A stretch of DNA of 17,132 nucleotides from Roseiarcus sp. (GCA_030153205.1 JASLHV010000239.1:1-17132), one strand, 5' to 3'. Shown: positions 1 through 6,919, counted from the first letter of the stretch. The notes: generated by a model from the sequence alone, not told the origin. Numbers and translations: made by a program.

Positions 1-189
1 CACGCGGAGCGGCGACTGATTGGCGCTCGTCGGCCCAATCTTGGCGATATCGAGAGCGCGGCGAAGCAAGTCGTCCGGCACTGGCTTGTCGAGAAACTCA
101 TTATGGGTGCGCGCTTCGGTGAAAATTTGCGCCAAAGCCACGTCGCTGATGGGAGCACGAGGATGTTCGATGACTTGATGCACGGTCAT
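1..189 (-). CDS. Nitroreductase-family protein, malonic semialdehyde reductase RutE/HadB-like (3' end outside window)
   Basis: Only the first 63 codons lie in the window; the gene continues past base 1. The N-terminus contains FTEARTHNEFLDKPVPDDLL followed by AKIGPTSANQSP, which matches the start of the RutE/HadB branch of flavin (FMN) nitroreductases, where RTHN and the GPTSANxSP segment contribute to FMN binding. RutE reduces malonic semialdehyde to 3-hydroxypropionate in pyrimidine degradation, but many relatives are annotated only as NAD(P)H nitroreductase, so the substrate here is not settled. The ATG at 189-187 is preceded by AAGGAG at good spacing. It lies 125 bp downstream of the FMN reductase on the same strand, so the two flavoenzymes may be co-transcribed. 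No other rut gene is visible. Confidence 0.8.
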   Translation of the reverse strand, partial: MTVHQVIEHPRAPISDVALAQIFTEARTHNEFLDKPVPDDLLRRALDIAKIGPTSANQSPLRV

Positions 190-259
190 TGGCAATCTCC
201 TTCGCCACAGAAATGGCGACGGCGCCCCATCGGTTCAATTGAGAAAATTATGTCATGAT

Positions 260-300
260 CCATCTGTTTTAGCGATAGATGGCGACGACCAGCATGGTCG
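260..300 (-). terminator. Tandem stem-loops after the FMN reductase gene (weak or partial terminator)
   Basis: Two hairpins follow the FMN reductase stop on the minus strand. One is CGACCA/TGGTCG with a 3-nt loop (286-300); the other is CCATCT/AGATGG with an 11-nt loop (260-282). There is no clean U-tract directly after either; a short TTTT run comes about 15 nt later. They could be a weak terminator that lets part of the transcript run into the nitroreductase gene, or a 3'-end stabiliser. No good promoter for the downstream gene was seen. Confidence 0.35.
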
Positions 301-314
301 CCGCCTCTGAGGGC

Positions 315-893
315 TCAGCCCTTGGCCCGCGCCACGTTCAGCGCGTTCGTCCACCAGGCAAGCTCGTCGAGCATCGTATCGGCATTGGCCTTGAGATATT
401 CGAGCTCGGCGATCGGCTTGCCCTGCCGCCATACGGCCATGAAATCGGCGCCTTGGATGTGAACGCCGGTGCGGGTCGGGGCCATCTGTAATTCGACGGC
501 GATCAGCCGAAGCTGCTCGACCGCTCGCGCGCCGCCGACGCTGCCGTAGCCGATAAAGGCCGCTGGCTTGCGGTTCCATTCGGGATAGGCGTAGTCGAGC
601 CCATTCTTCAAAACCGCCGGAACGCCGCGGTTATATTCCGCCGTGACAAAAATATAGCCGTCGAATTCGGCGATCTTCTTCTGCCAGCGAACGCCGACCT
701 CATTTTGCGTCGGCGCCCAGGCGTTGGAGGCGACCTCGTCGAAGAAAGGCATGGGATAGTCGCGCAGATCGAGGATTTCGAGATCCATGTCGCCGCGCTT
801 GCTGGCGATATCGAGAATCCACTCCGCCGGCTTGTGTCCGAACCGAACGGCCCTGGTCGTGCTGATGATGATCGCGATTTTCGGATTGGCCAT
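315..893 (-). CDS. NADPH-dependent FMN reductase / chromate or quinone reductase family (flavodoxin-like)
   Basis: A 192-residue protein of the NADPH-dependent FMN reductase family (PF03358 type, related to ChrR/YieF/AzoR1). It starts with a flavodoxin-like beta strand (PKIAIIISTTR, residues 4-14). It carries the family signature TAEYNRGVPAVLKNGLDY at about 84-101, which contacts the FMN phosphate and ring, and a glycine loop GYGSVGGARA at 115-124. These cytosolic enzymes use NAD(P)H to reduce FMN-bound substrates such as quinones, azo dyes or chromate; the real substrate cannot be read from sequence. The open frame runs upstream to 1418, but the start is taken as ATG 893 because AAGGGGAG lies just before it and the protein then has the usual family length. 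It is divergent from a LysR-type regulator, which probably controls it. Confidence 0.9.
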   Translation of the reverse strand: MANPKIAIIISTTRAVRFGHKPAEWILDIASKRGDMDLEILDLRDYPMPFFDEVASNAWAPTQNEVGVRWQKKIAEFDGYIFVTAEYNRGVPAVLKNGLDYAYPEWNRKPAAFIGYGSVGGARAVEQLRLIAVELQMAPTRTGVHIQGADFMAVWRQGKPIAELEYLKANADTMLDELAWWTNALNVARAKG

Positions 894-955
894 AAAACTC
901 CCCTTGGGCGATGCCGCCGCGGCGGCGTGAATTCCCCATGACGAGAGGTGAAGTT

Positions 956-1000
956 CGATAGCGTTCATTGCAACCGGCAAAAAATTGCTGATATCTATCG
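956..1000. promoter_or_regulatory. Divergent promoter region with candidate LysR operator
   Basis: The 136 bp spacer between the FMN reductase and lysR genes carries an inverted repeat, CGATAG (956-961) and CTATCG (995-1000). Between the arms lies an AT-rich tract with nested TTGC/GCAA half-sites (968-988). LysR proteins typically bind about 50 bp of such spacers in divergent arrangements. No convincing -35/-10 pair was found on either strand, which is common for activator-dependent promoters. The assignment is inference from position and symmetry only. Confidence 0.35.
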
Positions 1001-1029
1001 GCTGAAATGATGGATGGAGATCAAAGCCA

Positions 1030-2031
1030 ATGATCGATCCTCTGACCCTCGACCAGATGCGCGTTCTGATCGCAGCGGCCGAAACGGGCAGCTTTTCCGG
1101 CGCGGCGCGGCGGCTGGGCCGGGTGCAATCGGCGGTCAGCCAATCGATCAATACGCTGGAGGCTGTCCTCGGCGTGCCCCTGTTCGACCGCAGCGGCAAG
1201 AAGCCGGCCCTGACCGAAGCCGGCGCGGCGATTATCAAGGACGCGCGCCGTTTGATCGACGCCGCCCGCACGATGAAGTCCCGCGCCGCCAGCATCGCCG
1301 CCGACACCGAGCCGGAGCTGACCCTGGCGGTCGACGCAATCTTCCCGAACGATCTCCTGATGTGGAGCCTGAAGGCGCTACGGCAGGAATTTCCACAAAC
1401 GCCCGTCTCGGTCTTCACAGAGGGGCTCGGCGGACCTGAGCAGAGGCTGCGCGATGGCGTCGTGCGCCTCGCGATCTATCCCCTCGCGCTCACCGGCGCG
1501 CGCGATCTCGTCGCCGATTTCCTCACCGACATTGCGATGATCCCGGTCGTCGCGGCGGACCATCCGCTCGCCGCGCTCGAAGGCCCGATCGAGCGCGAGG
1601 CGCTCGAGCCGCATGTCCAATTGGTGCTGACCGATCGCACGCCGCTCACGCAGAATTCCCACGGCGGCATCATCAGCCACCATATCTGGCGCTTCGCCGA
1701 CCTCTTGACGCGGCTCGAATTCCTCCTCGCCGGATTTGGTTGGTGCAATATGCCGGCCCATATGGTCATCCATCATATCGAGGCGGGCCGGCTGAAACGC
1801 CTGGCGCTCGCTGAAAAGGACGCCTTCGAATTCCGCGTCCACGTCGTCCATGAGCGCGGCCGCGAGATCGGGCGCGCCGGGCGCTGGCTGATCGCGGATT
1901 TGCGCCAGAGAATAGCCGGCCCGGCTTGCTCGTCCCATCGGCGCGACCTCACTGACAGGCTCGAACGCAGCGCGGCGACGCCAGCTTCTACGCTCATCGA
2001 GGATGCTCCAGCTTTCAGCGACGCGTCCTAA
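1030..2031 (+). CDS. LysR-family transcriptional regulator
   Basis: A 333-residue LysR-type regulator. The N-terminal winged helix-turn-helix is clear at residues about 5-63, with the family pattern GSFSGAARRLG, then QSAVSQSINTLEAVLG and PLFDRS. The rest (about 90-300) matches the type-2 periplasmic-binding-fold effector domain. The tail after about residue 300 (rich in R, S, A, T) goes beyond the usual family length and has no recognisable fold. The ATG at 1030 is preceded by TGGAGAT at 1016-1022. The divergent layout with the FMN reductase gene suggests that it controls the flavoenzyme pair, possibly in response to a quinone or electrophile; the effector is unknown. Confidence 0.93.
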   Translation: MIDPLTLDQMRVLIAAAETGSFSGAARRLGRVQSAVSQSINTLEAVLGVPLFDRSGKKPALTEAGAAIIKDARRLIDAARTMKSRAASIAADTEPELTLAVDAIFPNDLLMWSLKALRQEFPQTPVSVFTEGLGGPEQRLRDGVVRLAIYPLALTGARDLVADFLTDIAMIPVVAADHPLAALEGPIEREALEPHVQLVLTDRTPLTQNSHGGIISHHIWRFADLLTRLEFLLAGFGWCNMPAHMVIHHIEAGRLKRLALAEKDAFEFRVHVVHERGREIGRAGRWLIADLRQRIAGPACSSHRRDLTDRLERSAATPASTLIEDAPAFSDAS

Positions 2032-2098
2032 CCTGGCTGGGCCGATTCACGCGCCTTTAACCCTACGGGCCTAGCAATAGGGGCGGGTGGAGCGGCGC

Positions 2099-2146
2099 AT
2101 GATCCAACGATCCTTCGCGGCCGGCCGCGCGGGCCTCGCCCCGTGA
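2099..2146 (+). CDS. Possible 15-residue leader ORF coupled to the O-antigen ligase gene
   Basis: An ATG at 2099 with an excellent ribosome binding site (GGTGGAG about 8 nt upstream) opens a 15-codon frame. Its TGA stop (2144-2146) overlaps the GTG start of the following gene (GTGA at 2143-2146). The downstream GTG has no ribosome binding site of its own, so this tiny ORF could deliver ribosomes to it by termination-reinitiation. The peptide (MIQRSFAAGRAGLAP) has no known match in my memory. An alternative is that the real ligase gene starts here and a sequencing frameshift separates the two pieces. Confidence 0.4.
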   Translation: MIQRSFAAGRAGLAP

Positions 2147-3408
2147 GCGCCGCCAATCTTTCAGTTCCCGTCGATCAAAGAGCGCCGGCGGCGGCGCCGC
2201 GCTTGCGCATCGCGTCGCTGCAACGCGCAGCGCTATGGCTGCTCATCGCCTCGAGCGCGTTCGTCATTGTCGAACCTTCACCCTACGAATTCTTTTTCGT
2301 CGTCGTGGCGCTGATTTACGGCCTGCGTGAACTCCGCTTTGACCGTAGCATGGCCTCCCTGGTTATTTGGCCGGCTCTTTTCAACGTCGGCGGTCTTCTG
2401 GCGCTCGTTCCGTACCTCGACGACCGTAAGGCAGTCACCTTTGTTGCGATTTCCATCTATATCGCAATTACAGCTTTGTTTTTCGCAGGCCTCATCGCGA
2501 AAGAACCGCTCGGACGAATGCGGACGATACGATCGGCCTATGTCGTATCGGCATTCCTCGCGAGTTGCATCGGCATCATCGGTTATTTCAATGTCGCCGG
2601 CCTCGGCGAGTATTTCACGCTTTATGGCCGCGCCTCAGGTCCTTTCAAGGATCCAAATGTCTTCGGTCCATTCCTCGTGCCGCCGCTTGTCTGGCTTGCG
2701 CAAGACATGCTTCTCAAGCGCCGTGGCAGCCTAACGCGCGGCGCACTCCCTCTCGTCGTCATTCTTTTGGGGTTGCTCTTGTCGTTTTCGCGCGGCGCTT
2801 GGGGCGTCTGGGCGGCGTCAACCGCGCTGATGGTTGGCCTGACTTTTCTCACCTCGCAATCAGCCGCGCTGCGGCAGCGTATCGTTTTGCTCTCGGTCGC
2901 AGGCTTCGCCGTGATCGCGCTGTTGCTGATTGTTGCTTTGTCGATTCCTCAAATTCGCACCGTCTTCGAAATTCGTGCATCCTTGAATCAGGAGTACGAT
3001 CTCGGCCAATTCGGCCGCTTCGGCGCGCAAGCTCAATCGATCCCGATGCTTCTCGACCTGCCGTTCGGCTTCGGCCCTTTGCAGTATCACTATCACTTCT
3101 TCGGCGTCGATCCGCATGAGACGTTTATAAACGCCTTCGCCTCCTATGGTTGGCTTGGCGGGTTGTCCTACTTGGCGTTTATTGCGTCGACGCTTTACTA
3201 TGGCAGCCGCCTGGTCTTCATGCGGACCCCGTTTCAAAACGAAGCGATCGCCGTAACTTCCAGCCTATTCGTGCAGATATTTCAGGGCTTCCAAATCGAC
3301 ACCGATCACTGGCGTCATTTGTATCTACTATTCGGCGCGATGTACGGTCTTCTCGCTGCGTCGCGCTTGACCCGACGCACCGACGCCATATCGTCGACAA
3401 TCAAATGA
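2143..3408 (+). CDS. O-antigen ligase / polymerase family membrane protein (WaaL/Wzy-like)
   Basis: A 421-residue polytopic inner-membrane protein with roughly ten to twelve hydrophobic segments spread from residue 30 to 405. Diagnostic pieces are RASGPFKDPNVFGPFLVPPL (163-182), FSRGAW (215-220) and DPHETFINAFASYGWLGG (323-340). Together they mark the Wzy_C / O-antigen ligase superfamily (PF04932 type); the His in the last motif and the Arg of FSRG are the usual candidate functional residues. Members join undecaprenyl-linked polysaccharide to lipid A core or polymerise exopolysaccharide at the periplasmic face, and sequence alone does not separate the two roles. The start is GTG 2143, without an obvious ribosome binding site but overlapping the stop of a leader ORF. 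Its coding sequence looks less GC-rich than its neighbours, which fits the variable nature of surface-polysaccharide genes. Confidence 0.85.
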   Translation: MSAANLSVPVDQRAPAAAPRLRIASLQRAALWLLIASSAFVIVEPSPYEFFFVVVALIYGLRELRFDRSMASLVIWPALFNVGGLLALVPYLDDRKAVTFVAISIYIAITALFFAGLIAKEPLGRMRTIRSAYVVSAFLASCIGIIGYFNVAGLGEYFTLYGRASGPFKDPNVFGPFLVPPLVWLAQDMLLKRRGSLTRGALPLVVILLGLLLSFSRGAWGVWAASTALMVGLTFLTSQSAALRQRIVLLSVAGFAVIALLLIVALSIPQIRTVFEIRASLNQEYDLGQFGRFGAQAQSIPMLLDLPFGFGPLQYHYHFFGVDPHETFINAFASYGWLGGLSYLAFIASTLYYGSRLVFMRTPFQNEAIAVTSSLFVQIFQGFQIDTDHWRHLYLLFGAMYGLLAASRLTRRTDAISSTIK

Positions 3409-3506
3409 CGCGTGAAGCTTCAAACGGAAAACAGCCGCAGAGCCGGCTGTTCGAGTTTCTTACGTCGATAGCGACGGAGATGTTGTCGACAATCGTACTC
3501 GTCTAA
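3405..3506 (+). CDS. Possible 33-residue ORF coupled to the O-antigen ligase stop
   Basis: The ATG at 3405 overlaps the ligase TGA stop (ATGA at 3405-3408), a classic translational-coupling junction. It opens 33 codons ending at TAA 3504-3506. The peptide starts MTREASNGKQPQ and ends with a short hydrophobic stretch (LSTIVLV). I do not recognise it. It may be a remnant of a longer downstream gene or chance. A stem-loop terminator candidate sits inside it, which lowers the case for it being a normal coding gene. Confidence 0.25.
   Translation: MTREASNGKQPQSRLFEFLTSIATEMLSTIVLV
3430..3451. terminator. Probable bidirectional intrinsic terminator between convergent ligase and glycosyltransferase genes
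   Basis: Perfect 8-bp stem AACAGCCG / CGGCTGTT with a 6-nt loop, lying between the plus-strand ligase stop (3408) and the minus-strand glycosyltransferase stop (3520). Read on the minus strand the stem runs into TTTTCC, a short U-tract. Read on the plus strand it is followed by the weaker CGAGTTTCTT. It is therefore best suited to end the glycosyltransferase transcript and may also slow the ligase transcript. Confidence 0.55.
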
Positions 3507-3519
3507 ACCTCGATCCCGT

Positions 3520-4824
3520 TTACGCCGCCCTCGCCGTCCCGCCACGCATCAGCATCCCGCGATAAATCCGAACGATCGCCGCGACATGCCGGGCGAGGCT
3601 CGGCGGGTTTCGCCAGAAGCTGGCATAAGCGCCTTGCGAGAGAGTTTCGACCAAGCGATCGTCCTTCAGGCGCGTCAGCGCCGCGGCCAGCGAGCCGGCG
3701 TCGCCGTTCTTGAACCACAGGCCAGAGACGCCGTCCTCGATTTCTTCGCGGCCGGCGCAGCCATCGGAGACTACGACCGGCGTCGCCATCGCCTTGGCCT
3801 CCATCACGGTCAGCGGCTGGCCTTCGTACCAGAAAGAAGGAAAGACCAGGGCCCGCGCCGAACGCATCAAACTCGCGACGTCCTCAGGCCGCCGCCAACC
3901 CAGAATGCGCGCCTCGGGAAAATCCGCGCCCAGAGCCTCGGCGGCCGGACCGTCGCCGACAAAGACTGGGACAATGCCGGCGCGGCGCGCCGCCTCGGCG
4001 AAAAGGCGCGGCCCCTTCTCCAGCGCGAGCCTGCCGACGAAGATAATGTCGCCATGCGCCGGATGCGGCTTCTGCCCGAGATCCGCCGCCTCGACGGGAT
4101 TGGAGACATCATGGATGGCGGCGGCGCGCGGCAGACTCGCGCCGATCACGCCGCGCTGGAATTTCGAAATGACGATAAAATCGCCGAAGACCGAAGGCAG
4201 CGCCGCGATATGTTGCATGATCGCCTGGCGCGCGACGCGCCACAGTTTCTGCGGATAGCTGCGCGAGTCGCAATTGGTTGTCAGGCACTGCGCCGACATC
4301 GGCGTCAGCGGACAGGGCTTTTGCGTTTGGTAGTTGTAGAAGCCGCCGTTCGGGCAGAAGAGGAAATATTCGTGGATCGTATAGATCGCCGGCAGGCCGG
4401 ACCGCGCGATAACGCCGGCGATCGACGGCGAAAGCGCCTTGGCCCAGCCATGGACGTGAACCACTGTCGCGCCGCGCGGAAGCTCCGCCAGAAGTCCGCG
4501 GAGCCTTTCCGCCGCAGCGAAATTCCATAAGCCGCGCAGCGCCGCGTTAAGTCGGGACGGATCGGTCAAAATATCGAATTGGCCGAGGCAGACGATTTCG
4601 ACGCCCTCTGCCTGCAGGCCGGGATCGATCGGACCGGCGGCGGCAAAGACAATCGGCCGATGCCCCGCCTGTTTGAGCCCGCGCACGCTTTCAAAGGCGA
4701 CCCGCGCCTGACCGCCAGTCAGGCTCGCGTGATCCAGGATGATGACGATTGTGAGAGCTTCGTCGGCGAGGGGCAAAGAGGGCTCAGGTCTACTATCGCG
4801 GGCAAGTCCGCTCGAGAGCCGCAA
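3520..4824 (-). CDS. Glycosyltransferase family 4 protein (GT-B fold)
   Basis: A 434-residue GT-B retaining glycosyltransferase of family 4. The N-terminal acceptor domain begins with the glycine loop SLTGGQARV (34-42) and includes HVHGW (123-127) and IHEYFLFCPNG (150-160). The C-terminal donor domain has the linker VGRLALEKG (263-271), GDGP (290-293) and the catalytic E-x7-E in FWYEGQPLTVMEAKA (E334 and E342), which binds the nucleotide sugar. A cluster of four cysteines (157, 171, 180, 185) follows the HEYFLFCPNG motif, as seen in a subset of GT4 enzymes. It is probably cytosolic or membrane-associated and acts in surface polysaccharide assembly, given the O-antigen ligase next door. The start is uncertain: TTG 4824 is used because a TGA stop in frame lies 36 nt upstream and no ATG or GTG precedes the conserved region. 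Confidence 0.87.
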   Translation of the reverse strand: MRLSSGLARDSRPEPSLPLADEALTIVIILDHASLTGGQARVAFESVRGLKQAGHRPIVFAAAGPIDPGLQAEGVEIVCLGQFDILTDPSRLNAALRGLWNFAAAERLRGLLAELPRGATVVHVHGWAKALSPSIAGVIARSGLPAIYTIHEYFLFCPNGGFYNYQTQKPCPLTPMSAQCLTTNCDSRSYPQKLWRVARQAIMQHIAALPSVFGDFIVISKFQRGVIGASLPRAAAIHDVSNPVEAADLGQKPHPAHGDIIFVGRLALEKGPRLFAEAARRAGIVPVFVGDGPAAEALGADFPEARILGWRRPEDVASLMRSARALVFPSFWYEGQPLTVMEAKAMATPVVVSDGCAGREEIEDGVSGLWFKNGDAGSLAAALTRLKDDRLVETLSQGAYASFWRNPPSLARHVAAIVRIYRGMLMRGGTARAA

Positions 4825-4866
4825 ACTCCGCCAAATATCCTTCCAGACCTTTAAACCGATATTTCA

Positions 4867-4897
4867 GGGAGGGCAGCCTCCCGCGAGCCTGCCCTGA
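4867..4897. repeat. Overlapping, mutually exclusive inverted repeats upstream of the glycosyltransferase
   Basis: Two alternative stems share bases here. One is AGGGCAG (4870-4876) with CTGCCCT (4889-4895); the other is GGGAGG (4867-4872) with CCTCCC (4877-4882). They cannot form together. They lie between the rpsA terminator and the glycosyltransferase start, in the likely leader of the latter, so an attenuation-like role is possible but unproven. Confidence 0.35.
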
Positions 4898-4902
4898 CAA
4901 TG

Positions 4903-4935
4903 AAAACCCGCCCCGGATCGCTCCGGCGCGGGCTT
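4903..4935 (-). terminator. Strong intrinsic terminator of rpsA
   Basis: A 14-position GC-rich stem around a 4-nt loop (4918-4921), with one C-C mismatch and one G-U pair, ending in TTTT when read on the minus strand. It lies about 38 nt after the rpsA stop. A second short stem-loop, CGACGAG/CTCGTCG (4948-4967), sits between the stop codon and this terminator. Confidence 0.85.
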
Positions 4936-4973
4936 CAATGTTTGAGCCGACGAGTTTTCGCTCGTCGCTCGCC

Positions 4974-6698
4974 TTACTTGCCGCCCTTGTCGCGCGCCTT
5001 CAACGCAGCGCCGAGAATGTCGCCGAGCGAAGCGCCGGAATCGGCCGACCCATATTGGGCGATCGCTTCCTTCTCTTCGGCGACTTCCAGCGCCTTGATC
5101 GACACCGCGACCTTACGCGCCTTGCGGTCGAACTGCGTGATCCGCGCGTCAACCTTCTCGCCGACAGCGAAACGCTCGGGCCGCTGATCGCCACGGTCGC
5201 GGGCGAGTTCGGAGCGCTTGATGAAGGTCGTCAAGTCGGTGCCGGCGATCTTCACTTCGATGCCGCCTTCCTTGATCTCGATCACCTCGCAGGTCACCAC
5301 CGCGCCCTTGCGCAATTCGCCGCCTTCCTCGCCGGCGGATTTCGCCTGGTAAGGATCGGTCGCGAGCTGCTTGACGCCGAGCGAGATGCGCTCTTTCTCG
5401 ACATCGACGTCGAGAACTTTGGCGTGAACGATGTCGCCCTTCTTGTAGTCCTCGATCGCCTGCTCGCCTGGCTTGTTCCAGTCGAGATCGGAGAGGTGGA
5501 CCATGCCGTCGACATCGCCGTCGAGACCGATGAAGAGACCGAACTCGGTCTTGTTCTTGACCTCGCCGGAGACTTCGGCGCCGACTGGATGTTTCTCGGC
5601 GAAAGCTTCCCAAGGATTCTGCAGGGTCTGCTTGAGGCCGAGCGAGATGCGGCGCTTCGAAGAATCCACTTCGAGCACCTGAACGTCGACTTCCTGGCTC
5701 GTCGCGATGATTTTGCCGGGATGAACGTTCTTCTTTGTCCAGGACATTTCCGAGACATGGATCAGGCCTTCGATGCCCGGCTCCAGTTCGACGAACGCGC
5801 CGTAATCGGTGATGTTGGTCACGCGGCCCTTGAGGCGCATCCCGACTTGGTACTTGCTCTCGATCGCGTGCCACGGATCTTCGAGCAATTGCTTCATGCC
5901 GAGCGAGATGCGGTGCGTCTCGTGATTGATCTTGATGATTTTCACCTTGACCGTCTGGCCGATGTTCAAGACTTCGGTCGGATGGTTGACGCGGCGCCAG
6001 GCGATGTCGGTGACGTGCAGCAAGCCGTCGATGCCGCCAAGATCGACGAACGCGCCGTAATCGGTGATGTTCTTTACGGTGCCGTCGATGACCTGACCTT
6101 CGACCAGATTGGCGACGATCTCGTGACGCTGCTCCGCGCGGCTCTCTTCAAGCACAGTGCGGCGCGAGACAACGATATTGCCGCGACGGCGATCCATTTT
6201 CAGAATCTGGAACGGCTGCGGCACGTTCATCAAAGGCGCGACGTCGCGCACTGGACGGATATCGACCTGGCTGCGGGGCAGGAAGGCCACGGCGCCGTCG
6301 AGATCAACAGTGAAGCCGCCCTTGACCTGGTTGAAGATGACGCCTTCGACCTTCTCGTTCTTCTCGAAGGCCTGTTCGAGCTTGACCCAGCTCTCTTCAC
6401 GCCGCGCCTTGTCGCGCGAGATGACCGCCTCGCCAAGCGCATTCTCGACACGCTCGAGATAGACCTCGACCTCGTCGCCGACGCCTGGGGCCGGATCGCG
6501 GCCGTGATTGGTGAATTCCTTGAGCGCGACGCGCCCTTCCGTCTTCAGGCCGATATCAATAACGGCCATGTCCTTTTCGATCGCCACCACCTTGCCCTTG
6601 ATGACGGAGCCTTCAAAGGCCTCGTTGTCGCCATAGGTTTCGGTGAGCAAAGCGGCAAAATCCTCGCGCGAGGGCGCGTGGGTGGATGTATCTGTCAT
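4974..6698 (-). CDS. rpsA: 30S ribosomal protein S1
   Basis: A 574-residue ribosomal protein S1 with six S1 (OB-fold) RNA-binding repeats at about 29-97, 115-180, 201-269, 286-356, 373-443 and 462-534. Repeats 3 and 4 carry near-identical NITDYGAFVxL cores, and several repeats end in RISLGxKQ, the classic S1 pattern. Repeats 1 and 2 anchor S1 to the ribosome and repeats 3-6 bind mRNA leaders, helping initiation on structured or weak-SD messages. The start ATG 6698 has AGGAG six bases upstream. It ends in a strong terminator. In many alphaproteobacteria rpsA follows cmk (cytidylate kinase); here the upstream neighbour on the same strand is folP, 221 bp away, and rpsA seems to have its own promoter. 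A plus-strand open frame covers almost the whole gene but is an antisense shadow. Confidence 0.98.
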   Translation of the reverse strand: MTDTSTHAPSREDFAALLTETYGDNEAFEGSVIKGKVVAIEKDMAVIDIGLKTEGRVALKEFTNHGRDPAPGVGDEVEVYLERVENALGEAVISRDKARREESWVKLEQAFEKNEKVEGVIFNQVKGGFTVDLDGAVAFLPRSQVDIRPVRDVAPLMNVPQPFQILKMDRRRGNIVVSRRTVLEESRAEQRHEIVANLVEGQVIDGTVKNITDYGAFVDLGGIDGLLHVTDIAWRRVNHPTEVLNIGQTVKVKIIKINHETHRISLGMKQLLEDPWHAIESKYQVGMRLKGRVTNITDYGAFVELEPGIEGLIHVSEMSWTKKNVHPGKIIATSQEVDVQVLEVDSSKRRISLGLKQTLQNPWEAFAEKHPVGAEVSGEVKNKTEFGLFIGLDGDVDGMVHLSDLDWNKPGEQAIEDYKKGDIVHAKVLDVDVEKERISLGVKQLATDPYQAKSAGEEGGELRKGAVVTCEVIEIKEGGIEVKIAGTDLTTFIKRSELARDRGDQRPERFAVGEKVDARITQFDRKARKVAVSIKALEVAEEKEAIAQYGSADSGASLGDILGAALKARDKGGK

Positions 6699-6772
6699 TT
6701 ATTCTCCTAAAGAGCCCAATCTGGGCGGCGCCGGCTTGGTTAGCGTTGCGGGTCGCTCATCGGTCGCCGGAG

Positions 6773-6803
6773 GAGGCTTAGCCTCTTCACCGCCAGAAGG
6801 CGG
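6773..6803 (-). promoter_or_regulatory. Structured rpsA leader with two small hairpins
   Basis: In the predicted rpsA 5' leader, two stem-loops stand side by side about 75-105 nt before the start codon. One is CCGCC/GGCGG with a 4-nt loop (6790-6803); the other is GAGGC/GCCTC with a 3-nt loop (6773-6785). In E. coli the rpsA leader folds into hairpins that S1 uses for autogenous control. A similar role here is an inference from position. Confidence 0.35.
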
Positions 6804-6866
6804 GCCGGCGCGGCCGGCGTCGAGAGCGAAGGTTAGCGCGCCTCGCTTTTGGCGGAGCGCGCCGGG

Positions 6867-6895
6867 TGAATAGCAATATGGGCGCGCCGGGGCAA
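6867..6895 (-). promoter_or_regulatory. Candidate sigma-70 promoter for rpsA
   Basis: On the minus strand, TTGCCC (6895-6890) and TATTCA (6872-6867) are separated by exactly 17 nt. It lies between the folP stop and rpsA and would give a leader of roughly 160 nt. This fits a strongly expressed ribosomal protein gene having its own promoter. Confidence 0.5.
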
Positions 6896-6919
6896 GGAGC
6901 AAGAAGGTTGGAGCGTCGC

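Noticed and set aside
894..1418. Upstream extension of the FMN reductase frame
   Set aside because: It overlaps the LysR HTH region in antisense, and the ribosome binding site and family length fix the start at 893.
3586..4530. 314-codon plus-strand ORF opposite the glycosyltransferase
   Set aside because: An Arg-rich antisense shadow of a GT4 protein with intact motifs.
4938..6710. 590-codon plus-strand open frame opposite rpsA
   Set aside because: It is the antisense shadow of a clear six-domain S1 protein. Its translation is a repetitive Asp/Leu/Val-rich string that mirrors S1 codons, and it has no domain of its own.
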